Notes: generated by a model not told the origin, from the letters alone. A stretch of DNA of 64,000 nt from Candidimonas nitroreducens (GCF_002209565.1 NZ_NJIH01000007.1:186001-250000), one strand, 5' to 3'; shown: positions 11,399 through 21,393, counted from the first letter of the stretch. A program made the numbers and translations.

Positions 11399-12097
11399 AT
11401 GAGGCCTAAGCTATTTCCGCTGCGCATTGTCACCGCCCTGCTGCTGGCAGGCCCGCTGCTGGCCGGCTGCAGCTCCAGCTGGCTGGGAGGCTCATCCAAG
11501 GACGACGCGCTGAAAGACCTGAAGTGGTCTTACGCCGCCGACGGCGTGCAGATCGCCGTGCGCGCCGACCCGCAGCTGAATCGCTCGGACGGCCAGCCCC
11601 ACACGCTGGCCCTGACCGTGATACAGCTTGCCGACCCCAGCGCCTTCACGCCCTATACCAAAGATCCGGCCAAGCTGGCCCAGCTGCTGCTGGCCAACAG
11701 CGCTCCTACCGGCGTGCTGTCGCTGCAGCGTTTTTTCATTGCTCCCAACGCGCAGCAGACATTGGTCCTGCCGCGCGCCGAAAACGCCAAATACGTGGGG
11801 CTGGCCACCGGCTACTACCATCTGGATCCGCCGCGCGACACACGGCTTTACCGCATAGGCGTGGACGTGGACTCGTCGGGCTTCCTGGTCAAGAACCACA
11901 GCGCCGCGCCCGCGCCCATGAAGATCGACCTGATCCTGGGCGCCGACAGCATCCTGGATGCGCCCGACACCCGCCCGCCCGAGGTGCCCCCCACCCAGCC
12001 CAAGGCCGGCGTGGTATCGAGCCCGCCGGCCCCATCGGACAAGGCTTCGTCCAAAGACGGCAAGTCCGACAAACAAGACAGCTCCTCGAAACCCTGA
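11399..12097 (+). CDS. tssJ: TssJ outer-membrane lipoprotein of the T6SS
   Basis: A 232-residue lipoprotein. A signal peptide ends in the lipobox L-L-A-G-C, giving an acylated Cys at about residue 23. The body has the TssJ pattern (G-Q-P-H-T-L-A-L-T-V-I-Q-L, then V-G-L-A-T-G-Y-Y). TssJ anchors the TssM/TssL membrane complex to the outer membrane by binding the TssM periplasmic domain. The last 45 or so residues form a Pro/Ser/Lys/Asp-rich tail that looks disordered and is not part of the core fold. The start is supported by AAGGAA upstream. Confidence 0.92.
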   Translation: MRPKLFPLRIVTALLLAGPLLAGCSSSWLGGSSKDDALKDLKWSYAADGVQIAVRADPQLNRSDGQPHTLALTVIQLADPSAFTPYTKDPAKLAQLLLANSAPTGVLSLQRFFIAPNAQQTLVLPRAENAKYVGLATGYYHLDPPRDTRLYRIGVDVDSSGFLVKNHSAAPAPMKIDLILGADSILDAPDTRPPEVPPTQPKAGVVSSPPAPSDKASSKDGKSDKQDSSSKP

Positions 12098-12173
12098 ACC
12101 CGCAGAACGAGCCCCACAGCCCACAGAACATGAGACCATCAGAACCGGACACCTTCATGAACCAGGCCTACGC

Positions 12174-13568
12174 ATGAGCAAGCAACACAATCAACCCCTG
12201 TTCTGGCACCAGGGACTGTTCCTGCAGCCCCACCACTTCCAGTATCACGACGCCTGGATCGCGCAGACCCAGGCACGCCTGCTGCACCTGACCTCACCCT
12301 GGGCCTGGGGCCTGGGGGCACTGAAAATCGACGAGGGCGCGCTGGCCGCGCGCCAGCTGGTCGTCGAAGAAGTCGCCATGCGCTGGCGCGACGGCACGCT
12401 GACCGAATTTCCCGGCAACGCCCTGATCGAATCCCTGCACTTCGAGCTGGCCGACTTCGCCAGCGGTGCGCGCACGGTGTACTTGGGTCTGCGGCGCATG
12501 GAAGCGGAACAGGCCAACGTACAGACCTACGAAAGTCTGGACAATGCCCAGCAGGCCGAAGTACGGCTGGTGGTGCCGGCCGACCCCGAGATCGTGCCCG
12601 ACCGCTACACCGCGGGCCCGGAAGGCCGCATCACCCTGATGACCTACGTGCTGCGCCTGTTCTGGGACAACGAGCTGGAAAATCTCGGCTCGTACGAACT
12701 GATCCCGCTGGCGCGCCTGGAACAGGACGGCGACGTCATCCGGCTCAGCCCTCATTTCATGCCGCCCTGCCTGAACATCGCCGCCTCGTCGGCGCTGCAG
12801 CAGATGCTGCACGAACTGCGCGACGACCTCATCGGCCGCGCGCGCCAGCTGGAAATCTTCAAGCAGCCCATGCACAACCGGGCCGGCGACGAAGGCCAGC
12901 TCGGCCCCATGCTGGCGCTGTCCATGCTGAACCGCTACGGGCCGGCCATCGACTGCATGCTGGACACCCCGCAGATTCATCCGCGCGCGCTCTACGACCT
13001 GTTGCGCCAGTTCGCCGGCGAGCTCAGCACCTTCTCGGAATACTGCAATCTGCTGGGCGAGACGCGCGACGGCCAGCAGCTCATCCTGCCCTATCGCCAC
13101 AGAGACGCCGGCCCGGTTTTCAAGGGCCTGATCGACGTAGTGCGGCGCCTGCTCAACGAAGTTACCGTCGGCCCTGAAATGCTGGTGCACTTCGAGCAGG
13201 ACGCCGCCTCGCCCGATATGTTCCGCGCCGACATGGCCGCCGACTTCTTCGGCTCGCGCCACCGCTACTATCTGATGGCGCGCTCGGCCGCCGACCCGGT
13301 GGAGCTTGCCGACAAACTGGGCGTGGACGCCAAGCTGGGCGTGCCCGACCAGATGGAGATGCTGATCACCCGCTCGCTGCCCGGCATCGAATTGCTGCCC
13401 CTCAAGACCCTGCCGCTGGGCCTGCCACGGCGCAGCGGCGCGGTATATTTCCGGCTGGAAAGCCTGTCGGAAGCCTGGGACGCGGTGGTGCGCGCGGGCA
13501 GCCTGGCGCTGTTCTTGCCCGACGCGCCCAACGAGCTGCGCCTGGAACTGATCGTTATCAAAGGATGA
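12174..13568 (+). CDS. tssK: TssK, T6SS baseplate-membrane complex connector
   Basis: A 464-residue protein with the diagnostic TssK start, N-x-P-L-F-W-H-Q-G-L-F-L-Q-P-H-H-F-Q. TssK trimers join the TssFGE wedge to the TssL/TssM membrane complex. The frame stays open well upstream, but the conserved N-terminus fixes the ATG at 12174. A 15-codon ORF (12130-12177) ends in an ATGA overlapping this start and might help coupling. The gene lies 76 bases after tssJ and 7 bases before tssL, the common J-K-L-M order. Confidence 0.95.
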   Translation: MSKQHNQPLFWHQGLFLQPHHFQYHDAWIAQTQARLLHLTSPWAWGLGALKIDEGALAARQLVVEEVAMRWRDGTLTEFPGNALIESLHFELADFASGARTVYLGLRRMEAEQANVQTYESLDNAQQAEVRLVVPADPEIVPDRYTAGPEGRITLMTYVLRLFWDNELENLGSYELIPLARLEQDGDVIRLSPHFMPPCLNIAASSALQQMLHELRDDLIGRARQLEIFKQPMHNRAGDEGQLGPMLALSMLNRYGPAIDCMLDTPQIHPRALYDLLRQFAGELSTFSEYCNLLGETRDGQQLILPYRHRDAGPVFKGLIDVVRRLLNEVTVGPEMLVHFEQDAASPDMFRADMAADFFGSRHRYYLMARSAADPVELADKLGVDAKLGVPDQMEMLITRSLPGIELLPLKTLPLGLPRRSGAVYFRLESLSEAWDAVVRAGSLALFLPDAPNELRLELIVIKG

Positions 13569-13575
13569 AACTAGC

Positions 13576-14238
13576 ATGCGCCTGACGGATTTCTGGGTAC
13601 CCGCCATGGAGGAAATTCGAGCCATCCTGGCCGAACCCGGCCAGAACGCCCCGGCGGCGGCCGATCGCATGCGGGAAGTGCTGGATCGGGCTCATAAACA
13701 AGCCCTCGACCAGGGCGTGGACGCCGAGGCGGCGCAGTCGTCACTGTTCGCCGTCGTGGCCTGGGCCGATGAGCTGGCCATGACGCGCGACTGGGCCGGC
13801 GCCTCGGCCTGGCGCCAGGCGCCGTTGCAGCGGCACTACTTTTCGACCACGCGCGCCGGCAACGAATTCTTTTCCCGGCTGGAGGCCCTGCCCGAGGAAG
13901 ACATGGACGTGCGCGAAGTCTATGCCCTGGCAATGCTGGCCGGATTCCACGGCCGCTACACCTACCGCCCCGAGGAAGAACTAAGCGAATACCGGCACGA
14001 ACTGCTGCAGCGGGTCGCGCAGGAACGCTCGATGGCGCCGCTGATGCCCGAAGAACCGCTGTTTCCGGACACCGGCCTGACGGCCCGCCTCGAAGCGCGC
14101 GTGGAAAGCAGGAACAGCCCGTCGTGGGCCGCTTTCATGATTGTCGTCATTCCCTTGCTATGCCTGTTGGCACTGTACGTGGTTCTGGACGCCAGCGTGT
14201 CGCATATGGTGACCCGCGCGCTGGCATCTCTATCCTAG
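13576..14238 (+). CDS. tssL: TssL (DotU/IcmH family) inner-membrane protein
   Basis: A 220-residue short-form TssL. The cytoplasmic hook domain includes the family motif F-A-V-V-A-W-A-D-E-L and F-F-S-R-L-E-A-L. One C-terminal membrane segment lies at about residues 182-204 (F-M-I-V-V-I-P-L-L-C-L-L-A-L-Y-V-V-L), followed by a short periplasmic end. There is no OmpA-like peptidoglycan-binding extension. That is notable because TssM next door carries a SPOR domain, which may supply the missing cell-wall attachment. Confidence 0.94.
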   Translation: MRLTDFWVPAMEEIRAILAEPGQNAPAAADRMREVLDRAHKQALDQGVDAEAAQSSLFAVVAWADELAMTRDWAGASAWRQAPLQRHYFSTTRAGNEFFSRLEALPEEDMDVREVYALAMLAGFHGRYTYRPEEELSEYRHELLQRVAQERSMAPLMPEEPLFPDTGLTARLEARVESRNSPSWAAFMIVVIPLLCLLALYVVLDASVSHMVTRALASLS

Positions 14239-14283
14239 TGCTGTAGAACCGCCTCCGATTTCGACTTTGGCCATAACGCAACA

Positions 14284-17200
14284 ATGCTCAAAAAACTACT
14301 GGTGTTCCTGCTCTGGCTGATCGGCCTCATCGCACTGGCGATGGGTTGCTGGATAGCAGGCGTCTACCTGGCCTGGCCCGCCTGGCGCTGGCTGCTGCTG
14401 TTCGTCGGTATTCTGGTCGCCGCCTGGCTGATCGTGCTGCTGCGCCGCCGCTGGATCGCCTGGCGGCTGCGCCGCCGGCTGGCACAGCCTACCGCGGGTA
14501 CGGCCCGCATCAGCATGGCACAGGTCGACCGCGACTGGCGCGCCGGCGTGCGCGTGCTGCAGCGTTCGCGCCTGTCGCGCTTCGGTTCGCCGCTATACGT
14601 GCTGCCCTGGTTCATCGCGCTGGGCCATGACGACGCCGCCAAGAGCGGCCTGCTGCGCCGCGCAGCGGGCGGCGACCCGGTGCATGGGCGCGGCGATGCG
14701 CCGGTGCTGCGCTGGTGGCTGCTGCGCAATGGGGTGATCCTCGACCCCGCGGAAAGCACCGGCCCCGACGACGCGCCGATCAACTCGCAATACTGGCACC
14801 GGCTGATGCACTGGATGCTGCGCACCCGCCGGCGCGAACCCCTCAACGGCCTGATCATCACCCTGGACACCGCGTGGCTGATGCAGGGCAGCGACATCGA
14901 CCTGGCCGACGCCGGCCGCCATCTACGCCAGCGCCTCGATCAGCTCACGCGCGTCTACAACGTGCGCCTGCCCGTATATGTGGTGCTGACGCGCTGCGAA
15001 GAATTTCCCGGTTTTCGCGCCTGGGGCGAATCGCTCGATCCCAACGTGCGTGACCAGCCCGTAGGCTACGCGACCCCCGGCGCCAAGGAAAGCGCCGACA
15101 AATTCATAGTCCATGCCTTCCAGAGCATCGCGCGCCGCATGCTGGATCTGCGTATTCTGCAGGGCCTGCATGGGCAGTCCGACGAAACCGCCTTCAGCCT
15201 GCCCGAGCGCCTGCCGCAATTGGCCGTACGCCTGGACAAGCTCATGTGCCCGGCATTCCTGGCCACCCCCTACACGGAAACCCCGATCCTGGGCGGCCTG
15301 TTCCTGACGGCCAGCCCCGGCGGCGCAGATACCGCCGCGGCCGGATGGTTCACCCCCGAGCTGTTCGACCGCTTGCTGCCGGCACGGCGCAATGCCTGGC
15401 AGCCGATCGAGCGCTGGCGCCAATGGCACCGTATCCTGCGCCACGCCCTCACCGCCGGCTGGCTGGCGCTGTGCGCCATCGCTGCCGCCCTCGTGATCGA
15501 GGGCTACCACGTTGCCGACCAACAATTGCAACCGGTCGCATGGCCGACACCCGACGCCTACGCGGGCGGGCTGTCGACCGACCTGATCGCCCTGCGCGAA
15601 TCGCGCGACAGCATCCAGACGTTCCAGTCCCGGCGCAGTTGGAAAACACGCTGGCTGCCTTTCCAGGCCCAGGTGGATCTTACCGAAGACAAGCTCAAGG
15701 GCAACTACATCCACTATTACCGCAGCGAAGTCACGCAGGCGCAGATCGACCCCCTGCTCACTTCCAGCCTGCCCTCCATCAAGCAGCAGGACGACGGCGA
15801 GCTGTTGGCCGCCTGGGCGCAGACGCTGGTACGCCGCATCAACCTGATCGACGCCGCACTGGCCCACAAAGACCTTTCCAAGCTGCCGCCCCCCGGCGCG
15901 GAACTGCTACCCATATTCAAAAGCGCCGGCAAAACGTCTCTGAGCTTAATGGATCTGCGCCTGATCGGCGACCTGTACCGCCACTACCTGCAGTGGCAGC
16001 CCAACACTAACGTCATCCAGGAAGAGCGCGGCACGCTGCGCCAGACGCTGCAGAGCCTGAATCTGCCCGAACGCCCCATCTCGTGGGTCTATTCCTGGGT
16101 AGCGCTGCAAGGCTATCTGGCGCCGGTGCGCATGAGCGATTACTGGCCCCTGATCAGCACCGGCGGCCAGCCCGAAGTTCCCGCCGCCCTGACGCTGCCG
16201 GGCGAGCGCGCCGTCACCGACTTCCTGAAACAGGTCGGCACCGCCACCGCGCGCCCCGAGCTTTGGGCGCAACGCCGCGCCGCCTTCGAGCAGGCCTACG
16301 AGCGGGCGGCGCTGAAAAGCTGGCATGCATTCACCGTGGCGTTCCCCTACGCCGTCGCCAGCCTGCCCGATGCCACCGCGCGGCGTACCGTGCTGACGGC
16401 GCTGATGGGGCAGAACGGCCCCTACCGCCGGCTGATGCACGATCTGGCCGAGCTGGGCCGGCGCATCGCCGACCCGCAGCGCCCGGCATGGCTACAGCTG
16501 GCCATGCGCCTGGACAATCTTTCACAGCTCGCCGACAGCCAGAAGCTCACCGGCCTCGCGGGCGCCATGCAAAGCGCCGACGTGGCCAACAAGATCGGCA
16601 CGGACGTGCTGAAAAAACTGGGCAGCGGCGCCTCGCTGGCCAAGAGCCTGAGCTACGTGGGCGGCGACAACGCCGTAATGGCCGACCTGGACGCCTATCG
16701 CAAGGGCGTGCAGGAAACCATCCCTCCGCTGCTGCAGGGCCAGGGCAGCGCCGTCGAGGCCGCGGGCAAAATATGGGCGTTCGGCCACGATCCCGCCGTC
16801 AAGGGCGTACCCTTGATCGCCGCGCGCGATGCCTTCCAGGCGCTGCGCCGCGAGATCGGTGGTGCCGCCGAAGGCACCACCGATCCCATCTGGAAGCTGC
16901 AGCAGGGCCCGCTCGACTACGCACTGGATTATGCCGGCCGCTCGGCGGCCTGCGGCTTGCAAAGCGACTGGGAAAGTTCAGTGCTCAACAGCGTGCAGGG
17001 GGTGACGGATCCGGTGCTGGTCAAGCAGATGCTGTACGGCGAGCGCGGCCAGGTCAGCACCTTCATGGCCGGCCCCGTCAAGAACTTCATCGACCGCGGC
17101 GCCGTGCGCTATGAGCCCCGCACGGTGCAAGGCCATGCGATCGCCCTGAACGGCCAGTTCTACGCCTTCGCCAACCAGACGCAGCTGCAGCAGGTGGGCA

Positions 17201-18273
17201 TGCTGGTCGACCAGCGCCGCAGCACCACGGCCCAGTCCGAGATTGCCGCACTGACACAGCAAGACACGGCGCTGGAGCAGCAGATCGCCAAGCTGCAGAC
17301 CACTTCAGCCAGTGTCAAGCTGAGCACGGTTCCGGCGCAGGTCAACCCGGATGCCCGCGTCCTGCCCGAAAGCGTCACGCTTAGCACGCAGTGCGCAGCC
17401 AAGACCCTGACCCTGGAGAACCTCAACTTCCCCAACAGCGCCGTCTTCCCCTGGTCGCAGGCGACCTGCGGCGACACGGTGCTGACCATACGCATCGGCG
17501 GCATGGAGCTGGTCAAGCAATGGAGCGGTGCGCAAGCGTTCATAGAATTCCTGCGCACCTACGCCAGCGGACAGCACCGCTACACGCCGCTCGATTTCCC
17601 CGACCAGGCCAGCGCGCTGGCGGCAGCCGGCGTGCGCTATATCACGCTGATCTATCGGCAGCAGGGCCAGGCCCCGCTGCTCGACGCGTACAAGCAGGCC
17701 GACACGCTGGCCGTGCAGCTGCAGGCCAACAAAGACCGCATCGCCAGCCTCAATCCATCTGCCGGCGTCGGAGTGGCTCCGCCGCCCCCCGCCGCCTATG
17801 TGCCCAAGCAGATCATCTCGGCCTGCATGGGGCCGGTTGCCAGCGGCCAGGTTCTGCAGCCCGAAGAGCCGCCGCAACCGGCGGTACGGAATACGCCGTC
17901 CCAAACCGCCGCCGCGGCAGCCGTGGCCTCCGGCGCCAGGCCCGCGGCCACGTCGCGCGCCAAGCCCAAAAGCGCCGCCGCTGCGTCGGCCGCAAGGCCG
18001 CGGCAGGCCAGCCGGCGGGCCGCGCCGGCCGAAAGCGGCAAATGGAGCTATTCCATACAGGTAGGCGTGTTCCGCGATGCCGAAGAGGTGCGCAGCCGGC
18101 TGACAGAAAAAGGCTACAAGGTGGTCGAGGAACCCTTCCCCATGGGCGACAAGCAGTACACCAGCGTGCTGCTGCGCGGCTACCCCACGCGCGAGGACGC
18201 CGCGGCGGCCGCCGAGGAAATCGGCAAGCTGCTGAACCTGAAGCCTATCGTCATCCGGCGCTGGGCCTCGTGA
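14284..18273 (+). CDS. tssM: TssM (IcmF/ImpL) with C-terminal SPOR domain
   Basis: A 1329-residue inner-membrane scaffold of the T6SS. Two N-terminal membrane segments (about 4-27 and 35-55) precede a cytoplasmic domain; a third lies at about 385-408; the rest is periplasmic. The region normally holding the NTPase is degenerate: G-H-D-D-A-A-K-S (about 115) in place of G-x-x-x-x-G-K-S, D-P-A-E in place of D-T-A-G, and L-T-R-C-E in place of the T-K-x-D element. After an Ala/Lys-rich linker (about 1175-1250), residues about 1254-1329 read as a SPOR domain (W-S-Y-S-I-Q-V-G-V-F-R-D-A-E-E-V and Y-T-S-V-L-L-R-G-Y-P-T-R-E-D-A). SPOR domains bind denuded peptidoglycan glycan strands. The start is the ATG at 14284, 45 bases after tssL. 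Confidence 0.95.
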   Translation: MLKKLLVFLLWLIGLIALAMGCWIAGVYLAWPAWRWLLLFVGILVAAWLIVLLRRRWIAWRLRRRLAQPTAGTARISMAQVDRDWRAGVRVLQRSRLSRFGSPLYVLPWFIALGHDDAAKSGLLRRAAGGDPVHGRGDAPVLRWWLLRNGVILDPAESTGPDDAPINSQYWHRLMHWMLRTRRREPLNGLIITLDTAWLMQGSDIDLADAGRHLRQRLDQLTRVYNVRLPVYVVLTRCEEFPGFRAWGESLDPNVRDQPVGYATPGAKESADKFIVHAFQSIARRMLDLRILQGLHGQSDETAFSLPERLPQLAVRLDKLMCPAFLATPYTETPILGGLFLTASPGGADTAAAGWFTPELFDRLLPARRNAWQPIERWRQWHRILRHALTAGWLALCAIAAALVIEGYHVADQQLQPVAWPTPDAYAGGLSTDLIALRESRDSIQTFQSRRSWKTRWLPFQAQVDLTEDKLKGNYIHYYRSEVTQAQIDPLLTSSLPSIKQQDDGELLAAWAQTLVRRINLIDAALAHKDLSKLPPPGAELLPIFKSAGKTSLSLMDLRLIGDLYRHYLQWQPNTNVIQEERGTLRQTLQSLNLPERPISWVYSWVALQGYLAPVRMSDYWPLISTGGQPEVPAALTLPGERAVTDFLKQVGTATARPELWAQRRAAFEQAYERAALKSWHAFTVAFPYAVASLPDATARRTVLTALMGQNGPYRRLMHDLAELGRRIADPQRPAWLQLAMRLDNLSQLADSQKLTGLAGAMQSADVANKIGTDVLKKLGSGASLAKSLSYVGGDNAVMADLDAYRKGVQETIPPLLQGQGSAVEAAGKIWAFGHDPAVKGVPLIAARDAFQALRREIGGAAEGTTDPIWKLQQGPLDYALDYAGRSAACGLQSDWESSVLNSVQGVTDPVLVKQMLYGERGQVSTFMAGPVKNFIDRGAVRYEPRTVQGHAIALNGQFYAFANQTQLQQVGMLVDQRRSTTAQSEIAALTQQDTALEQQIAKLQTTSASVKLSTVPAQVNPDARVLPESVTLSTQCAAKTLTLENLNFPNSAVFPWSQATCGDTVLTIRIGGMELVKQWSGAQAFIEFLRTYASGQHRYTPLDFPDQASALAAAGVRYITLIYRQQGQAPLLDAYKQADTLAVQLQANKDRIASLNPSAGVGVAPPPPAAYVPKQIISACMGPVASGQVLQPEEPPQPAVRNTPSQTAAAAAVASGARPAATSRAKPKSAAAASAARPRQASRRAAPAESGKWSYSIQVGVFRDAEEVRSRLTEKGYKVVEEPFPMGDKQYTSVLLRGYPTREDAAAAAEEIGKLLNLKPIVIRRWAS

Positions 18274-18403
18274 TGCGCTCAAATGTGTCGGGACGTGTCA
18301 TCGCATTGACCGGGCCCGAGCGGCGGGAGTAAATTTTTCGGGAGACTGCGAGCCCGCGGTGGGCATCCCGCCCGCCGGCGCCCCGGTGCAAACAGGAGTC
18401 CCC

Positions 18404-18877
18404 ATGTCCAGAACCATCACGCTGGAGGTCAATGGCTCCAGTCATGAAGTCACGGCCGGCCCCGACGGCATGCTGCTCTATGCCTTGCGCAACGAGCTGA
18501 AGCTGCACGGCCCCAAGTTCGGTTGCGGTCTGGCGCAGTGCGGCGCCTGTACCGTCATTATGGACGGCACGGCCATACGTTCCTGTGTCACGCCGCTGGC
18601 CGCGGCCCAGGGCCATAAGATCACCACGCTGGAAGGCCTGGGCAGCATCGAGCATCCGCACCCGCTGCAGCAGGCATTCATCGACGAGCAGGCAGTGCAG
18701 TGCGGCTATTGCATCAACGGCATGATCATGTCGGCCAAGGCGCTGCTCGACCGCAATCCCCATGCCGGGCGCGACGACATCAAGCAGGCCCTGAACGGCA
18801 ATCTGTGCCGCTGCGGCACGCACATGCGCATCATGCGCGCCATCGAGCGCGTAGCGCAACCAGGAGCCGGCAAATGA
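18404..18877 (+). CDS. iorA: 2Fe-2S subunit of a molybdenum hydroxylase (isoquinoline oxidoreductase alpha-like)
   Basis: A 157-residue two-cluster ferredoxin-type subunit of the xanthine-oxidase family. The plant-type 2Fe-2S cluster is bound by Cys41, Cys46, Cys49 and Cys61 (G-C-G-L-A-Q-C-G-A-C-T). The second is bound by Cys100, Cys103, Cys135 and Cys137 (Q-C-G-Y-C, N-L-C-R-C-G). It passes electrons from the molybdopterin subunit encoded next, with a 4-base overlap. The start at 18404 follows AGGAG; the frame runs open further upstream without family similarity. The substrate is unknown; the name follows the closest family pattern, and related pairs act on other N-heterocycles or aldehydes. 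Confidence 0.9.
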   Translation: MSRTITLEVNGSSHEVTAGPDGMLLYALRNELKLHGPKFGCGLAQCGACTVIMDGTAIRSCVTPLAAAQGHKITTLEGLGSIEHPHPLQQAFIDEQAVQCGYCINGMIMSAKALLDRNPHAGRDDIKQALNGNLCRCGTHMRIMRAIERVAQPGAGK

Positions 18878-21240
18878 CTACGCAGACCGTCATCCCTGAA
18901 GCCGCCCGCACTCGTACGGAAGCGGCTCTCGGCGCTCGCGCCGCCGCGGAATTCGCTGACGCACCCGCTTCAGCGGGGCGCCGCGGCTTCATGAAAGCCG
19001 CCGGCGGGCTGTTCATCGCCTTCAGCCTGCCGTCCATGGCCGCGGCGGCGGCCGCCACACCGCAAGCGGCTGCGTCCGGCATCGGGCCTGTTGCACCGCC
19101 CGACGCCGGCAGGCTCTATGCCTGGCTGGCCGTGCATCCCGATAATACCGCCACCCTGTATACCGGCAAGGTCGACGTGGGCACCGGTATCGAAACCGCG
19201 CTGGCGCAGATCGCGGCCGAGGAACTCGACTTTCCGCTGGAACGCCTGCACGTGCTCATGGGCACCACCTCGCACACCGTCGACCAGGGCCCGTCCTACG
19301 GCAGCCGCACCGTGCGCTATGCCGGCCCGCAAATCCGCCATGCGGCAGCGGCCGGCCGCAAAGCCCTGCTGGAGCTTGCCGCGGCCCATTTCGGCGCCCA
19401 GCCCGAGCACCTGACCGTGCACGACGGCATCGTTTCGGTGCAAGGCCAGGCCGGCAAATCCATCAGCTACGGAGCGTTGGTCGCCGGCAAACGGCTCGAC
19501 ATGGACATCGGCGCCAGCGGCAAGACCTTCGACATGAAAGTGGCGCCGAATGCCGTCCTCAAGGATCCCTCCACCTACACCGTGGTCGGGCGCCCCATGG
19601 CGCGCAAGGACATCCCGGCCAAGGTAACGGGTGCATTCACCTACATCCAGGATGTGCGGGTCGAGGGCATGCTGCATGGCCGCGTCGTGCGGCCCTACGG
19701 AGTCGGCGCACAGCTGCTCGAAGTGGACGAAAGCGGCCTGAAGGACATCCCGGGCTTCGTGCAGGTCGTGCGCCGCGGCAACTTCCTCGGCGTAGTCGCC
19801 GAAACCGAAGAGGCCGCGATCCACGCCGCCGACAAGCTGGGCTCGCGGCTGCACGCCGCCGGGCCGGCCGCCGCGCAGGCCAAGTGGTCGGACTGGCACG
19901 ATCTGCCGCAGCAACAACGCATCTGGGACACGCTGCGCAAGACCCAGGGCGGCGACATCCAGGTCGCCACCCGCGGCTCGGTCGACGCGGCGCTGGGCTC
20001 CGCGGCGAAGAAGCTCAAGGCCACTTACGAGACCCCATTCCAGATGCACGGCTCCATCGGCCCGTCCTGCGCGATCGCCGACGTCGGCAAAGATCGCGCC
20101 ATCCTCTGGGCCGGCACGCAAATGCCGCACCAGGCGCGGCGCGACATGGCGAAACTGCTCGACATGCCGCTCGAGCGCATCGAACTGCGCTGGCACGAAG
20201 CGTCCGGTTCCTATGGCCGCAACGGCCTGGAGCACGTCATCGCCGACGCCGCACTCATGTCGCAGGCCGTCGGGCGCCCGGTGCGCGTGCAGTGGATGCG
20301 CTGGGACGAGCACGGCTGGGAGCCCAAAGGGCCGCCCATCGTCCAGGACATGGAAGGCGCGGTGAACGACAAGGGCGAGGTGGTAGCCTGGCGCCACCGC
20401 ATGTGGATACCCACGACCGGCGACACCCACCTGATCGCGGCCGAGCTGGCCAAGACCGCAGAAATCGGCGCCACCGGCCGCGGCCGCCCGGCAATCCGCT
20501 ACGCATACACCTTCGGCAACGCCGACGTCACCTGTCACGGCGAAGGTCGGGTCGCGCTGCTTACCGCCTGGCTGCGCTCGCCCGCGCAATTCGAAACCAC
20601 CTACGCGATGGAGGCCTTCATCGACGAACTGGCCGCAGCAGCCGGCCGCGACCCGCTGGAACTGCGCCTGGCCTATTTGCAAGACCCGCGCGCCATAGGC
20701 GTGCTGCGCGCGGCTGCGCAGGCCTACGGCTGGCAGAAGCGTGCGTCGCCCACCCAAGCGCAAGGCCAGGGCGGCACCGCCCGGGGCCGCGGCATCGCCT
20801 GGGTCAACCGCGACGACTCCTATGTGGCCACCATTGCCGACGTCTCTGTGGATCGCGGCAGCGGCCGCATCCGCGTCGAGCGCGTGGTCGTGGCGCACGA
20901 CTGCGGCCTGGTGGTCAACCCCGACGGCCTGAAGAACCAGATAGAAGGCAACATCATCCAGTCCATCAGCCGCACCCTGCACGAAGAAGTCACTTTCGAC
21001 CGCGCGCGGGTCACCAGCCTGGACTGGCAGGGCTACCCCATTTTGCGCTTCGAAGAGATTCCCGACCGCATCGACATCGTGCTGGTGAACAACCGGCCCG
21101 GCTACCCGTCGCACGGCGGCGGCGAACCGTCCACCTGTCCCACCGCGGCCGTAATCAGCAACGCCGTGTTCGACGCCACGGGCGTGCGTCTGCGGCGCAC
21201 GCCCTTCCGGCCCGAACGCGTCAAGGCCGCCATGGGATAG
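18874..21240 (+). CDS. iorB: Molybdopterin-binding subunit (isoquinoline oxidoreductase beta-like), Tat-exported
   Basis: A 788-residue molybdenum hydroxylase large subunit. The N-terminus has a twin-arginine signal (Arg36-Arg37 in R-R-G-F-M-K) and a hydrophobic stretch ending in an Ala-rich cleavage region, so the complex is probably periplasmic. The body has the aldehyde oxidase/xanthine dehydrogenase pattern, including K-V-D-V-G-T-G-I-E-T-A-L-A-Q-I, A-K-V-T-G, and near the C-terminus H-D-C-G-L-V-V-N-P-D-G and H-G-G-G-E-P-S-T. It overlaps the 2Fe-2S gene by 4 bases. No cytochrome or XdhC-type maturation gene follows here. Substrate is not predictable from sequence alone. Confidence 0.9.
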   Translation: MTTQTVIPEAARTRTEAALGARAAAEFADAPASAGRRGFMKAAGGLFIAFSLPSMAAAAAATPQAAASGIGPVAPPDAGRLYAWLAVHPDNTATLYTGKVDVGTGIETALAQIAAEELDFPLERLHVLMGTTSHTVDQGPSYGSRTVRYAGPQIRHAAAAGRKALLELAAAHFGAQPEHLTVHDGIVSVQGQAGKSISYGALVAGKRLDMDIGASGKTFDMKVAPNAVLKDPSTYTVVGRPMARKDIPAKVTGAFTYIQDVRVEGMLHGRVVRPYGVGAQLLEVDESGLKDIPGFVQVVRRGNFLGVVAETEEAAIHAADKLGSRLHAAGPAAAQAKWSDWHDLPQQQRIWDTLRKTQGGDIQVATRGSVDAALGSAAKKLKATYETPFQMHGSIGPSCAIADVGKDRAILWAGTQMPHQARRDMAKLLDMPLERIELRWHEASGSYGRNGLEHVIADAALMSQAVGRPVRVQWMRWDEHGWEPKGPPIVQDMEGAVNDKGEVVAWRHRMWIPTTGDTHLIAAELAKTAEIGATGRGRPAIRYAYTFGNADVTCHGEGRVALLTAWLRSPAQFETTYAMEAFIDELAAAAGRDPLELRLAYLQDPRAIGVLRAAAQAYGWQKRASPTQAQGQGGTARGRGIAWVNRDDSYVATIADVSVDRGSGRIRVERVVVAHDCGLVVNPDGLKNQIEGNIIQSISRTLHEEVTFDRARVTSLDWQGYPILRFEEIPDRIDIVLVNNRPGYPSHGGGEPSTCPTAAVISNAVFDATGVRLRRTPFRPERVKAAMG

Positions 21241-21393
21241 GCTCCAGCAATGCATCAGGTAATCGGCACTAACCCTGCCACTCACGGCACCACATAAAGC
21301 AGCGGGTCGTGAGCGGCTCATATGGATTCGCAATCAAAAAATAACGGCATTGCTCCGTGTTGCCCTTACTATTATGGGCGCAGAGCAAGTCCT

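Noticed and set aside
18970-21333. 787-codon open frame on the minus strand opposite the molybdopterin subunit gene
   Set aside because: Antisense shadow; the + strand frame has complete family motifs and a Tat signal.
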